NCBI RefSeq assembly: GCF_014656195.1
Contig: NZ_BNBY01000006.1
Location: 393,715-457,714 of the forward strand
Source: Kitasatospora xanthocidica
GTDB taxonomy: Bacteria; Actinomycetota; Actinomycetes; Streptomycetales; Streptomycetaceae
Length of the DNA: 64,000 nt
Direction: 5' to 3'
The position numbers were made by a program, and so were the translations under genes. Below are positions 27,263 to 35,658 of the stretch, one piece after another; within the stretch, counting starts at the first letter, position 1, and each line of letters starts with the position of its first letter. Below the pieces are notes generated by a model. That model had not been told where the DNA came from, did not search any database, and worked only from the letters and a program-made list of their open reading frames with translations.

Positions 27263-28414
27263 GTGCGGCGACCGCACGGGGACGGACCGGTGGCAGAGGA
27301 CGGCGGCAACGGCGCGACGGCGGGCAGCCACGACCCCACGGTCGCGCTCGAACTGGAACGCCTGATCCTGGACGCGCCACGCCGCTACACCCCGTACCAG
27401 GCCGCGCGCGCCGCCGACGTCCCGATGGAGCTGGCCACCCGGTTCTGGCGGGCCATGGGCTTCCCCGACATCGGCCAGTCCCGGGCCCTCACCGACGGTG
27501 ACGTGATCGCGCTGCGGCGGCTGGCCGGTCTGGTCGAGTCCGGCCTGCTGAGCGAGTCGATGGCGATCCAGGTGGCCCGCTCCACGGGGCAGACCACGGC
27601 CCGGCTGGCCGGCTGGCAGATGGACACCTTCCTGGAGAACCTCACCCAGTCCGTCGAGCCCGGGCTGACCCGCGCCGACGTCGCCTACCCGCTGGTCGAG
27701 CTGCTGCTGCCGGAGCTGGAGCAGTTCCTGGTGTACGTCTGGCGGCGCCAGCTGGCCGCCGTCACCGGCCGGGTGGTGCAGGCCGCCGAGGATCACGAGA
27801 TCACCAGCGGCCGGCTCGCCGTCGGCTTCGCCGACCTGGTCGGCTTCACCCGGCTGTCCCGGCGGCTGGAGGAGGAGGAGCTCGGCGAGCTCGTCGAGAC
27901 CTTCGAGAACACCTGCTCCGACCTGATCGCCGGACAGGGCGGCCGGGTGATCAAGACCCTCGGCGACGAGATCCTCTACGTCTCCGAGGACCCGGCGACC
28001 GCCGCCGAGATCGCGCTGAGCCTGATCGAGGCGCTGGCCGGGGACGAGGCCATCCCGCCGCTGCGGGTCGGCATGGCCTTCGGCACGGTCACCTCCCGGA
28101 TGGGCGACGTCTTCGGCACCACCGTCAACCTGGCCAGCCGGCTCACCTCGATCGCGCCCAAGGACGCGGTGCTGATCGACGGCGAGTTCGCCGCCGCGCT
28201 GGAGCAGAACGGCAGCGTCGCCCCGGCCGACTCGGAGGGGCCGGGCCTGGCCGAGGCGCTGTCGGCGGCCGCCGGGATGCCCGCCTCCGGGCTGCCGATG
28301 CCGGGGCCGGACGCCGGTGCCCGGTTCCACCTGCAGCCGATGTGGCGGCGGCCGGTGCGCGGGCTCGGGCTGGTCGAGCCGTGGCTGCTGACCCGGCGCC
28401 TGAGGGCGGAGTAG
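27263..28414 (+). CDS. cya: Class III adenylate cyclase
   Basis: 383 residues. The N-terminal ~165-residue helical domain (RYTPYQAARAADVPMELATR, GQTTARLAGWQMDTFLENL) is followed by a class III cyclase domain: metal-binding FADLVGFTRLSRR, KTLGDEILYV and FGTTVNLASRLTS with the transition-state Asn and Arg. It makes cAMP from ATP, the effector of streptomycete Crp, which influences germination and antibiotic production. The order pccB/birA/cya is the typical streptomycete one. Start GTG 27263 with GAGGCGA; GTG 27290 is a possible shorter start. Confidence 0.93.
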   Translation: MRRPHGDGPVAEDGGNGATAGSHDPTVALELERLILDAPRRYTPYQAARAADVPMELATRFWRAMGFPDIGQSRALTDGDVIALRRLAGLVESGLLSESMAIQVARSTGQTTARLAGWQMDTFLENLTQSVEPGLTRADVAYPLVELLLPELEQFLVYVWRRQLAAVTGRVVQAAEDHEITSGRLAVGFADLVGFTRLSRRLEEEELGELVETFENTCSDLIAGQGGRVIKTLGDEILYVSEDPATAAEIALSLIEALAGDEAIPPLRVGMAFGTVTSRMGDVFGTTVNLASRLTSIAPKDAVLIDGEFAAALEQNGSVAPADSEGPGLAEALSAAAGMPASGLPMPGPDAGARFHLQPMWRRPVRGLGLVEPWLLTRRLRAE

Positions 28415-28691
28415 CCGGCCGCGAACGGGGTAGCCGCGAGGGTGCGGCCACTCCGGCGGCCTCCGGGTGCCTCTGACGGCCTCCGACGGTCTCCGGATGC
28501 CTCCGGGGGCTGCCGGGTGCCGAACGGTTGAAACCCGTACGGTCCGGCGCGGGTCCGTCCGGGCAAACGGGGCATAACCGAACGAAACCGCCATAGTCTT
28601 GGTGCAAGCGGCCGGTCGGGTGTGACCGGCCGACGGGGGTCCGGGCCGACCGGAGCCCCGGCAGGACCGAGCACAGGAGCGGGGCGAGCCG

Positions 28692-30512
28692 GTGAGCAGT
28701 GAGGCGATCATGACGGACCGCGGCTCGCGGCACCCGGACCCGCTGCCCGACCTGAGGCTGCAGTCCGTGGTCGAGCTGGCCCAGGACATGGCCGGCGCGC
28801 TCACCCCGCTGGAGGCCGTCCGGGCCGCCGCCGCCCGGGCCACCGAGGCGCTCGGCGCCACCATGGCCGCCGTCTCGGTCTGGGACCGCGAATCCGGCCG
28901 GCTGCGGGTCCTGGTCAACCACGGCGACCTCGCCCCCGGCGAGGAGGAACTGCCCGAGGACGAGTCCTACCCCGTCGCCGACTTCCCCGAGATCGTCACG
29001 TACCTGGAGGAGCGCTGGACCACCGGGCGGCTGCCGCGCGCCTGGCTGCAGTCCGCCGAGAACGTCGAACCGCACGCCGGCCACACCCACCCGACCGCCG
29101 GCGCGTACTGCCGGGAACGCGCCGCCGCGCTGCGCCGGCGCGGGCGGGCCTGCTGCGTGGTCGCGCCGATCGTGCTGCACGGGCAGGCCTGGGGCGAGCT
29201 CTACCTCGCCCGGGCCGTCGGGATGCCCGAGTTCACCGAGGCCGACGCCGACTACGCGACCCTGCTCGCCGCCCAGGTCTCGGCCGGACTCGCCCAGACC
29301 GAACGCCTCGCCGACCTGCGCAAGCTCGCCTTCTCCGACCCGCTCACCGGCCTCGCCAACCGGCGGGCCGTCGACGCCCGGCTGGAGAGCGCGCTGGAGG
29401 CGCACAACCGGGACAATACCGTGGTCTCGCTGGTCGTCTGCGACGTCAACGGACTGAAGCGGGTCAACGACCAGCTCGGCCACGAGATGGGCGACCGGCT
29501 GCTGGAACGGTTCGCCCACCAGCTCTCGCTGGCCGCCGCCAAACTCCCCGGCAGCCTCGCCGCCCGGCTCGGCGGCGACGAGTTCTGCCTGCTCGTCGAG
29601 GGCCAGAAGGCCGACGAGGTGGTCGCCGTCGCCGAGGAGCTCTGCGCCCGGGCCCTCGCGCTCTCCGAGGGCGAGGGCGTGGCCTGCGGCGTCGCCTCCA
29701 CCGGCGACTCCATCGGGCCCGTCACCACCCCCGACCGGCTCTTCCGGCTCGCCGACGCCGCCCAGTACCGGGCCAAGGCCGCCCGGGCCGCCCACCCCGT
29801 CGTCGCCGGCCGCAGCCACGGCCCCGGCTTCGCACCCGACCCCACGGTGCTGCTCGCCGACGCCGCCGACCCGCACCACCGGGCCGACGGGCGGCGCGGA
29901 ACGAACGGCCGGGCCGGCTCCGGCGACCGGCGGCGGTTCCGCGGCGCGGCCCACAGCGCCGACCCCGGCCAACTGCTCGCCGCCGTCCTCTCCGCCCTCG
30001 ACCAGGCCGCCGCCGCCCGGGCCGTCCACCCCGCCGACACCCTCGGCAAGCTCGTCGTCGTCGCCGAGGCCTCCGCCCGGCTGCTCGACGCCGTCGGCTG
30101 GTGGATCTCGTACGTGCCGCCCGGCTCCCACCTCATGCGCACCGCCCAGCACGCCGTCTACCGGATGACCAGCGGGCCCAGCAGCTCCCGCGCGGAGACC
30201 CAGCGCGCCCAGATCGAGGCCCCCGACGCCGTCTTCGACCTGCGCCACTACCCGCTGACCCGCCGTGCCGTCCGCGGCGGCGCCTTCGCCCTCCGGGCCG
30301 GCGCGGCCGGCAACGACCCGGCGGAGGAGGCGATGCTCGTCGTCTCCGGCTACCGCGGCATGGTCGCCGCCGGCGGCCAGAACCCGGCCGGCGGCTGGCT
30401 CGTGGAACTCTTCGCCGACGACGCGACGCTGCCCCTCGGCCAGGCCGCCTGCGCCATGCGGGCCCTGGTCGCCGTCGCCCTGTCGGGCGCGGCCTCCCCG
30501 CCGGCGGTGTGA
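28692..30512 (+). CDS. cdgE: GAF-GGDEF diguanylate cyclase
   Basis: 606 residues. A GAF-like domain (~25-210, with CCVVAPIVLHGQAWGELYLA) is followed by a GGDEF domain with intact RLGGDEFCLLV (~290) and VCDVNGLKRVNDQLGHEMGD. The ~200-residue C-terminal region lacks EAL or HD-GYP motifs. It should make cyclic di-GMP, which in streptomycetes binds BldD to hold back sporulation. There is no RxxD inhibitory site before GGDEF. Its location between cya and hutH matches my recollection of S. coelicolor CdgE, hence the symbol, which is provisional. GTG 28692; ATG 28710 is possible. The 277-bp leader holds degenerate G/C repeats only. Confidence 0.85.
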   Translation: MSSEAIMTDRGSRHPDPLPDLRLQSVVELAQDMAGALTPLEAVRAAAARATEALGATMAAVSVWDRESGRLRVLVNHGDLAPGEEELPEDESYPVADFPEIVTYLEERWTTGRLPRAWLQSAENVEPHAGHTHPTAGAYCRERAAALRRRGRACCVVAPIVLHGQAWGELYLARAVGMPEFTEADADYATLLAAQVSAGLAQTERLADLRKLAFSDPLTGLANRRAVDARLESALEAHNRDNTVVSLVVCDVNGLKRVNDQLGHEMGDRLLERFAHQLSLAAAKLPGSLAARLGGDEFCLLVEGQKADEVVAVAEELCARALALSEGEGVACGVASTGDSIGPVTTPDRLFRLADAAQYRAKAARAAHPVVAGRSHGPGFAPDPTVLLADAADPHHRADGRRGTNGRAGSGDRRRFRGAAHSADPGQLLAAVLSALDQAAAARAVHPADTLGKLVVVAEASARLLDAVGWWISYVPPGSHLMRTAQHAVYRMTSGPSSSRAETQRAQIEAPDAVFDLRHYPLTRRAVRGGAFALRAGAAGNDPAEEAMLVVSGYRGMVAAGGQNPAGGWLVELFADDATLPLGQAACAMRALVAVALSGAASPPAV

Positions 30513-30829
30513 GGGGGCGGTGTTGCTGCTGGGGGCGGTCGGCCCGTGGAACTGGCCCTTCCCTCCGGTCGGGCCGCCTGCGCGATACGGCCCCTGGGCG
30601 CCGTAGCTGGCCGGAGTTCCGCGCGCGGGCGGCCTGTGGAGCCCTCCGTCGACGGTGCGGCGCTCCGCTCGGTCGGGCGGCGGCGCCGTCGTGTGTCGAT
30701 TCGGTGACCGCCGCGTCGCGGGTGGGTCGCGGTCGGGGTCGGAGGGTGCCGTGGGTGGGTGGGGCGGTGGGATGGTGGACCGCCGGTCGGTCGGTCGGTC
30801 GGTCGGCCGGACGGGAACGGGGGCGGGTC
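30513..30829. other. Intergenic region with GGTC microsatellite
   Basis: 317 bp without a convincing gene. It holds five perfect GGTC units at 30785-30804, just upstream of the 118-aa gene. Otherwise I see nothing in it. Confidence 0.5.
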
Positions 30830-31186
30830 ATGGGCAGACGGTTGGTGGGCGCGGCGGTCGCCGGGGTGCTGGTGCTCGGCGGCGGGGTGGCGATGGCCGC
30901 TCCGGCGTCGGCGGCCGCGGTGGTGCGGCCGGCGGGTGTGGCGCGGACGGCTCCGGCACGGACGGCACCGGAGCGGGCGCCGCTGGCGCGGGACGGCGTC
31001 CGGGCGCACCGGATCAGCCAGCTCGCCGGGTCGAAGTCGAAGTCCAAGACGAAGAAGAAGGTCAAGCGCGGCTTCTTCCACGGGTTCTTCCACGGCTTCC
31101 TCGGCTGGCTGGCCGTGGTCCTGCTGGTCGGCCTGCTGGCCACGGTCCTGGTCGTGCTCTGGGTCAGGAGCCGGAACCGCCGCTAG
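30830..31186 (+). CDS. Small exported protein with C-terminal membrane anchor
   Basis: 118 residues. The signal peptide (LVGAAVAGVLVLGGGVAMAA, cleavage after ASA likely) precedes a basic, Ala/Arg-rich segment, a Lys/Ser run (GSKSKSKTKKKVKRG), a duplicated aromatic motif FFHGFFHGF, one transmembrane helix (LAVVLLVGLLATVLVVLWV) and a basic tail RSRNRR. I recognise no family. ATG 30830 chosen by the signal peptide. Its 3' end overlaps the convergent TetR gene by 23 bp. Confidence 0.65.
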   Translation: MGRRLVGAAVAGVLVLGGGVAMAAPASAAAVVRPAGVARTAPARTAPERAPLARDGVRAHRISQLAGSKSKSKTKKKVKRGFFHGFFHGFLGWLAVVLLVGLLATVLVVLWVRSRNRR

Positions 31187-31796
31187 GGCCCGTCCTGGCC
31201 GCGGGCGGGGTGAGGGCCAGCATCGCGGCGTCGACGAGCCGGTCCGCGTGGTCGTGGCTGAGCGGGCCGAGCCGGTACTGCCAGCGGTAGGCGAGCGGGC
31301 CGTAGAAGAGTTCGACGGCCAGGTCGAGGTCGGCGTCGGGGGCGATCTGGCCGGCCTCGCGGGCGGTGCGCAGCCGGTCGCGGGTGATCTCCAGCAGCGG
31401 GTCCAGCAGGCGGGTGCGGTACTCGGCGTGCAGCGCGGGGTCGTTGAGGATCTCGGCGGCGAGGCCCCGGAAGGTGCGGTCGGTGGCCGGGTCGGCGAGT
31501 TCGTCGGAGCTGGCGCGCAGGACGGTCCGGAGGTCGGCGGCGAGGTCGCCGGTGTCGGGAAGGGCGAGGCTGCCCTCGTGCTCGCTGGCGGCGAGGAAGG
31601 CGTCGAAGACGACCGCCCCCTTCGAGGGCCACCAGCGGTAGATGGTCTGCTTGCCGACTCCGGCGCGGGCGGCGATCGCCTCGATGGTGACCTTGCCGTA
31701 GCCGACCTCGGCGACGAGTTCGGTGGCGGCGGTGAGGACGGCGGCGCGGGAGCGCTCGCTGCGGCGGGCGGGGTCGGGAGCGGTTCTGGAGGTCAT
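31164..31796 (-). CDS. TetR-family transcriptional regulator
   Basis: 210 residues. The N-terminal HTH has VTIEAIAARAGVGKQTIYRWW, followed by a ligand-binding helical domain of TetR_C type. It is transcribed divergently from the glycosyltransferase gene at 31924. Three GAGACG/CGTCTC palindromes fill the 127-bp interval, so it most likely represses both itself and the glycosyltransferase and is released by a macrolide-like ligand (inference). Start ATG 31796. Confidence 0.9.
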   Translation of the reverse strand: MTSRTAPDPARRSERSRAAVLTAATELVAEVGYGKVTIEAIAARAGVGKQTIYRWWPSKGAVVFDAFLAASEHEGSLALPDTGDLAADLRTVLRASSDELADPATDRTFRGLAAEILNDPALHAEYRTRLLDPLLEITRDRLRTAREAGQIAPDADLDLAVELFYGPLAYRWQYRLGPLSHDHADRLVDAAMLALTPPAARTGPSGGSGS

Positions 31797-31826
31797 GGAG
31801 GAAAAGTCTAGGCGAAATGGCGAGAC

Positions 31827-31841
31827 GAGACGTATTGTCTC
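31827..31841. promoter_or_regulatory. TetR operator candidate O1
   Basis: GAGACGTATTGTCTC, an imperfect member of the three-palindrome set between the TetR and glycosyltransferase genes. Confidence 0.5.
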
Positions 31842-31849
31842 CTCAAGAC

Positions 31850-31874
31850 CTCGCGAGACGGATCGTCTCGCGAG
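31850..31874. promoter_or_regulatory. TetR operator candidate O2
   Basis: Perfect inverted repeat CTCGCGAGACG-GAT-CGTCTCGCGAG, 11-bp arms. The strongest of the three palindromes. Confidence 0.7.
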
Positions 31875-31879
31875 CAGTG

Positions 31880-31896
31880 CGAGACGATCCGTCTCG
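31880..31896. promoter_or_regulatory. TetR operator candidate O3
   Basis: CGAGACG-ATC-CGTCTCG, sharing the 7-bp core arms of O2. It ends 27 bp before the glycosyltransferase start codon. Confidence 0.65.
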
Positions 31897-31923
31897 TCTC
31901 ATCCGCTACCCCCGGAGGTGCCC

Positions 31924-33135
31924 GTGTTCCGCCCCGCACACATCCTGATGGTCTCCGTCCCGGCCCACGGGCACGTCAACCCGAGCCTCGCCGTGATCAC
32001 CGAGCTGGTCGCCCGGGGCCACCGGGTCAGCTACGTCAACGACCCCTCCTTCCGGGAGACCGTCGAGTCCACCGGCGCCACCTTCGTCCCCTATCCGACG
32101 AAGCTGCCGCTCGCCGACGACCCCAACGGCTGGATGGAGGACCCGGTGGCGATCCAGGAGCTGTTCCTGGACGACGCGCTCTCCATGTGGCCCGTCCTGC
32201 TGGAGGCCTTCACCGAGGACCGGCCCGACCTGGTGCTCTGCGACATCGCGGGCTACGCGGGCCGGGCGCTCGGCGAGCGGCTGGGGGTGCCGGTGGTGCA
32301 GCTGTCGCCGACCTTCGTCGGCTGGGAGGGCTTCGAGCAGGACCTGGCCGAGATGTTCGAGGCCATCCGCACCGGCCCGGGTGGCGCCGAGCACTACCGC
32401 CGGTTCGCCGACTGGCTGGCCGAGGCCGGCGCGGTGCGGCGCGACGTGGACGCCTTCAAGAACGTGGACATCTTCAAGAACCGTCCGGAGCGGGCGGTCG
32501 CGCTGGTCCCGCGGGCCCTGCAGCCCAACGCCGACCGGGTCGACGACCGGCGGATCAGCTTCGTCGGCCCCTGCTTCGGCGACCGGGCCCACCAGGGGCG
32601 GTGGCAGCGGCCGGCCGGCGCCGAGAAGGTGCTGCTGGTCTCGCTGGGCTCCGCGTTCACCCACCACCCGGCGTTCTACCGGGCCTGCGTCCAGGCCTTC
32701 GGGGACCTGCCGGGCTGGCACACGGTGCTGCAGATCGGCGCGCACACCGACCCGGCCGAGCTCGGCGAGGTGCCGGACACCGTCGAGGTGCGCCGCTGGG
32801 TGCCGCAGCTGTCGGTGCTCGCCCAGGCGGACGCCTTCGTCACCCACGCGGGCATGGGCGGCTCCAGCGAGGGGCTGTTCCACGCGGTGCCGATGATCGC
32901 GGTGCCGCAGGCCACCGACCAGTTCGCCAACGCGGACGCGCTGGTGGGCCTGGGCGTCGCCCGCCGGCTGGACACCGAGGAGGCGACCCCGGAGGCGCTG
33001 CGCGCCGCGCTGCTGGAGCTGGTCGGTGATCCGGCGGTGGCCGGGCGGCTGCGGGAGCTGTCCGCTGCCGGCCGGGCCGAGGGCGGCACCGCCCGGGCGG
33101 CCGACCTGATCGAGGCGGAACTCGGGCGGCGGTGA
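31924..33135 (+). CDS. Macrolide-type glycosyltransferase (MGT family)
   Basis: 403 residues of the GT1/GT-B fold. The N-terminal ILMVSVPAHGHVNPSLAV is the MGT signature and the C-terminal nucleotide-sugar motif is HAGMGGSSEGLFHAVPMIAV with PQATDQFANA. Such enzymes add glucose from UDP-glucose to the desosamine 2'-OH of macrolides and inactivate them, or glycosylate other small molecules. GTG 31924 is chosen because GGAGG lies 7 bp upstream. Divergent from a TetR gene, the usual inducible-resistance layout. The target molecule is unknown. Confidence 0.9.
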   Translation: MFRPAHILMVSVPAHGHVNPSLAVITELVARGHRVSYVNDPSFRETVESTGATFVPYPTKLPLADDPNGWMEDPVAIQELFLDDALSMWPVLLEAFTEDRPDLVLCDIAGYAGRALGERLGVPVVQLSPTFVGWEGFEQDLAEMFEAIRTGPGGAEHYRRFADWLAEAGAVRRDVDAFKNVDIFKNRPERAVALVPRALQPNADRVDDRRISFVGPCFGDRAHQGRWQRPAGAEKVLLVSLGSAFTHHPAFYRACVQAFGDLPGWHTVLQIGAHTDPAELGEVPDTVEVRRWVPQLSVLAQADAFVTHAGMGGSSEGLFHAVPMIAVPQATDQFANADALVGLGVARRLDTEEATPEALRAALLELVGDPAVAGRLRELSAAGRAEGGTARAADLIEAELGRR

Positions 33136-33242
33136 GACCCGGGCGGCCTCGGGGCGGGGGCGTACGGGGGCGGCTGCGGGGCGGGGGGCGTACGGGGGGC
33201 GCGGCGTGCGGCGCGGGGCCGGACGGCGGAGAATCCGGACGA

Positions 33243-33289
33243 AGGTGAATCCGGATGGCGAACACCTGTTGTCATATCTTCATTCACCT
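33243..33289. promoter_or_regulatory. Inverted repeat upstream of hutH
   Basis: AGGTGAAT (33243-33250) and ATTCACCT (33282-33289) form an 8-bp inverted repeat with a 31-bp spacer. The second arm lies 15 bp before the hutH start. This AT-rich patch stands out against its surroundings and may hold the promoter and operator. Confidence 0.4.
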
Positions 33290-33304
33290 GATGTGATGGT
33301 GTAT

Positions 33305-34888
33305 ATGGATATGCACAGTGCTGTGGCCCCCGACGCTCCGCTGGTCCTGGTCGGCAAGGCCGACGTCAGCGCCGAGGACGTTCTGGCCGTCGCCCGGGGC
33401 AACGCCCGGGTCGAGATCGGTCCCGACGCGCTGGCCGAGATGGCCGCCGCCCGTGCGCGGATCGACGCCCTCGCGGCCGAGCCGCGTCCCGTCTACGGCG
33501 TGTCGACCGGCTTCGGCGCGCTCGCCGTACGGCACATCAGCCCCGAGCTGCGCGCGCAGCTGCAGCGGTCGCTGGTGCGCTCGCACGCCGCCGGCATGGG
33601 CCCGGCGGTCGAGCGCGAGGTGGTCCGCGCGCTGGTGTTCCTGCGGATGAAGACCCTGGCCTCCGGCCGTACCGGCGTGCGCCCGCTCGTCGCGCAGACC
33701 ATGGCCGCCCTGCTCAACGCCGGCATCACCCCGGTGGTCCGCGAGTTCGGCTCGCTCGGCTGCTCCGGCGACCTCGCGCCGCTCTCGCACTGCGCGCTGG
33801 TCCTGATGGGCGAGGGCACCGCCACCGGCCCGGACGGCGTGGAGAAGCCCGCCGCCGAGCTGCTCGCCGCCGCCGGCATCGAGCCGGTCGAGCTGCTGGA
33901 GAAGGAGGGCCTGGCCCTCATCAACGGCACCGACGGCATGCTCGGCATGCTGGTCATGGCCATCGCCGACCTGCAGCGGCTGTTCACCACCGCCGACATC
34001 ACCGCCGCGATGTCCCTGGAGGCGCTGCTCGGCACCGACAAGGTGCTCGCCCCCGAGCTGCACGCCCCGATCCGCCCGCACCCGGGCCAGGCGCTGAGCG
34101 CCGCCAACATGCTCGCCGTCCTCAAGGACTCCGGCCTCACCGGCCACCACCAGGACGACGCGCCGCGGGTCCAGGACGCGTACTCGATCCGCTGCGCCCC
34201 GCAGGTCGCCGGGGCCGGCCGGGACACCCTGGCCCACGCCCAGCTGGTCGCCTCCCGCGAGCTGGCCGCCTCGGTGGACAACCCGGTCGTGCTGCCGGAC
34301 GGCCGGGTCGAGTCCAACGGCAACTTCCACGGCGCCCCGGTCGCGTACGTGCTGGACTTCCTCGCCATCGCCGCCGCCGACCTCGGCTCGATCTCCGAGC
34401 GCCGCACCGACCGGCTGCTCGACAAGGCCCGCTCGCACGGCCTGCCGGCCTTCCTGGCCGACGACCCGGGCGTGGACTCCGGCCTGATGATCGCCCAGTA
34501 CACCCAGGCGGCCCTGGTCAGCGAGAACAAGCGGCTCGCCGTCCCCGCCTCGGTCGACTCGATCCCGTCCTCCGCGATGCAGGAGGACCACGTGTCGATG
34601 GGCTGGTCGGCCGCGCGCAAGCTGCGCCAGGCCGTCGAGAACCTCGGCCGGATCCTCGCCGTCGAGCTCACCGCCTCCGCCCGCGCGCTGGAGATCCGCC
34701 AGCAGGCCGACACCACCGGCCGGATCGCCCCGGCGACCGCGGCCGCGCTGGCCGTCGCCCGGGAGGCTGGGGTCGGCGGCGCCGGCCGCGACCGCTTCCT
34801 CTCGCCGGACCTGGAGGCGGCGGCGGCGCTGGTCGCCTCCGGCGAGCTGGTGCGCGCGGTGGAGAAGGTCACCGGCCCGCTGGCCTGA
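33305..34888 (+). CDS. hutH: Histidine ammonia-lyase
   Basis: 527 residues. It converts L-histidine to urocanate and ammonia, first step of histidine utilisation. YGVSTGFGALA, the MIO-forming triad in GSLGCSGDLAPLSH (Cys-Ser-Gly rather than the common Ala-Ser-Gly, as known from Streptomyces), ESNGNFHGAPVAY and SSAMQEDHVSMGW are present. ATG 33305 is taken because the reading MDMHS matches the family N terminus; no Shine-Dalgarno precedes it, so translation may be leaderless or use another start. It stands alone, 2.2 kb from hutU. Confidence 0.95.
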   Translation: MDMHSAVAPDAPLVLVGKADVSAEDVLAVARGNARVEIGPDALAEMAAARARIDALAAEPRPVYGVSTGFGALAVRHISPELRAQLQRSLVRSHAAGMGPAVEREVVRALVFLRMKTLASGRTGVRPLVAQTMAALLNAGITPVVREFGSLGCSGDLAPLSHCALVLMGEGTATGPDGVEKPAAELLAAAGIEPVELLEKEGLALINGTDGMLGMLVMAIADLQRLFTTADITAAMSLEALLGTDKVLAPELHAPIRPHPGQALSAANMLAVLKDSGLTGHHQDDAPRVQDAYSIRCAPQVAGAGRDTLAHAQLVASRELAASVDNPVVLPDGRVESNGNFHGAPVAYVLDFLAIAAADLGSISERRTDRLLDKARSHGLPAFLADDPGVDSGLMIAQYTQAALVSENKRLAVPASVDSIPSSAMQEDHVSMGWSAARKLRQAVENLGRILAVELTASARALEIRQQADTTGRIAPATAAALAVAREAGVGGAGRDRFLSPDLEAAAALVASGELVRAVEKVTGPLA

Positions 34889-34947
34889 CGCCCCCTCGCC
34901 GCGGGGCGGCCGGGACCAGGGCCGGGCAAGGATCCACGAGCCAGGCC

Positions 34948-35367
34948 CTAGTCCCAGTCGCTCCGCGGCCGGCGCTCCTCGCGGTTGCGGCGCTCGCCGA
35001 ACGCGGCGGCGACGTTGACCCCGACGATGCCCGCCCAGCAGACCATCAGGCCGGCGAAGCCGCCGCTCCCCGGACTGGTGGCGATCGCGGTCAGTGGGAT
35101 GCCGAGCACCATCGAGACCACCGCGAGTCCGTTGCCGGAGCGCTTGCCCCAGCCCTGGCGGCGGGGGCGCTGGTCCCGGTGGTGGTAGGGGCGCTCGTAG
35201 TCGTCCATCCGCTGGGCCACGGAGCGCTCGACCCGCGCGTCCAGGCGGGCGTCGAGACGCTTCATGAAGGAGTCGACGAGCTCGTCCTCGTACTCCTTGC
35301 CGAGCTCCTTGCGGGCCTGCAGGGTGGCGTCGAGGTCGCGCCGCAGATCGTCCTGGCGAGTGTCCAT
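34948..35367 (-). CDS. Hypothetical membrane protein, 139 aa
   Basis: An N-terminal charged helical region (QDDLRRDLDATLQARKELGK, likely coiled-coil) runs to about residue 65. A basic stretch (RPRRQGWGKRSG) and two transmembrane helices follow (LAVVSMVLGIPLTAIA and AGLMVCWAGIVGVNVAAAF). Found in many streptomycetes as far as I recall, function unknown. Convergent with hutH; ATG 35367. Confidence 0.75.
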   Translation of the reverse strand: MDTRQDDLRRDLDATLQARKELGKEYEDELVDSFMKRLDARLDARVERSVAQRMDDYERPYHHRDQRPRRQGWGKRSGNGLAVVSMVLGIPLTAIATSPGSGGFAGLMVCWAGIVGVNVAAAFGERRNREERRPRSDWD

Positions 35368-35508
35368 GGAGAACAGCGTGGGCCCGCCGGGACGTCCGGT
35401 CCATCCGTTCGCGGGGAGAATCCGGGCGGGCTCAGGGACAAATCAGGGTTACCCCTAGCCGGGGGCCGGCCACCGTCCGGATGCCGCCTCCCTCCGTCCG
35501 CTCCCCGG

Positions 35509-35592
35509 GACGTCTCCCCGGACGTCCCGCCGGGACGTCTCCCCGAACGCCCCATCGGACGTCTCACCCGACGTCCCGCCGTACGAGACGTC
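35509..35592. promoter_or_regulatory. Cluster of six GACGTC palindromes upstream of the RpiR gene
   Basis: GACGTC occurs at 35509, 35521, 35534, 35558, 35570 and 35587, mostly with ~12-bp or 24-bp spacing and with flanking GG/CC. This is far more than expected by chance in 84 bp and looks like a phased multi-copy operator. The rest of the 291-bp interval shows no gene. Confidence 0.55.
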
Positions 35593-35658
35593 TTTGCCAG
35601 GCGCGACGCGCTGCTGCACAGTCGTCGTCCGACCCGCTCGCATCCGGAGGTACCGCTG

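Noticed and set aside
33284..35404. 706-codon minus-strand frame opposite hutH
   Set aside because: Complement of hutH codons; hutH is certain.
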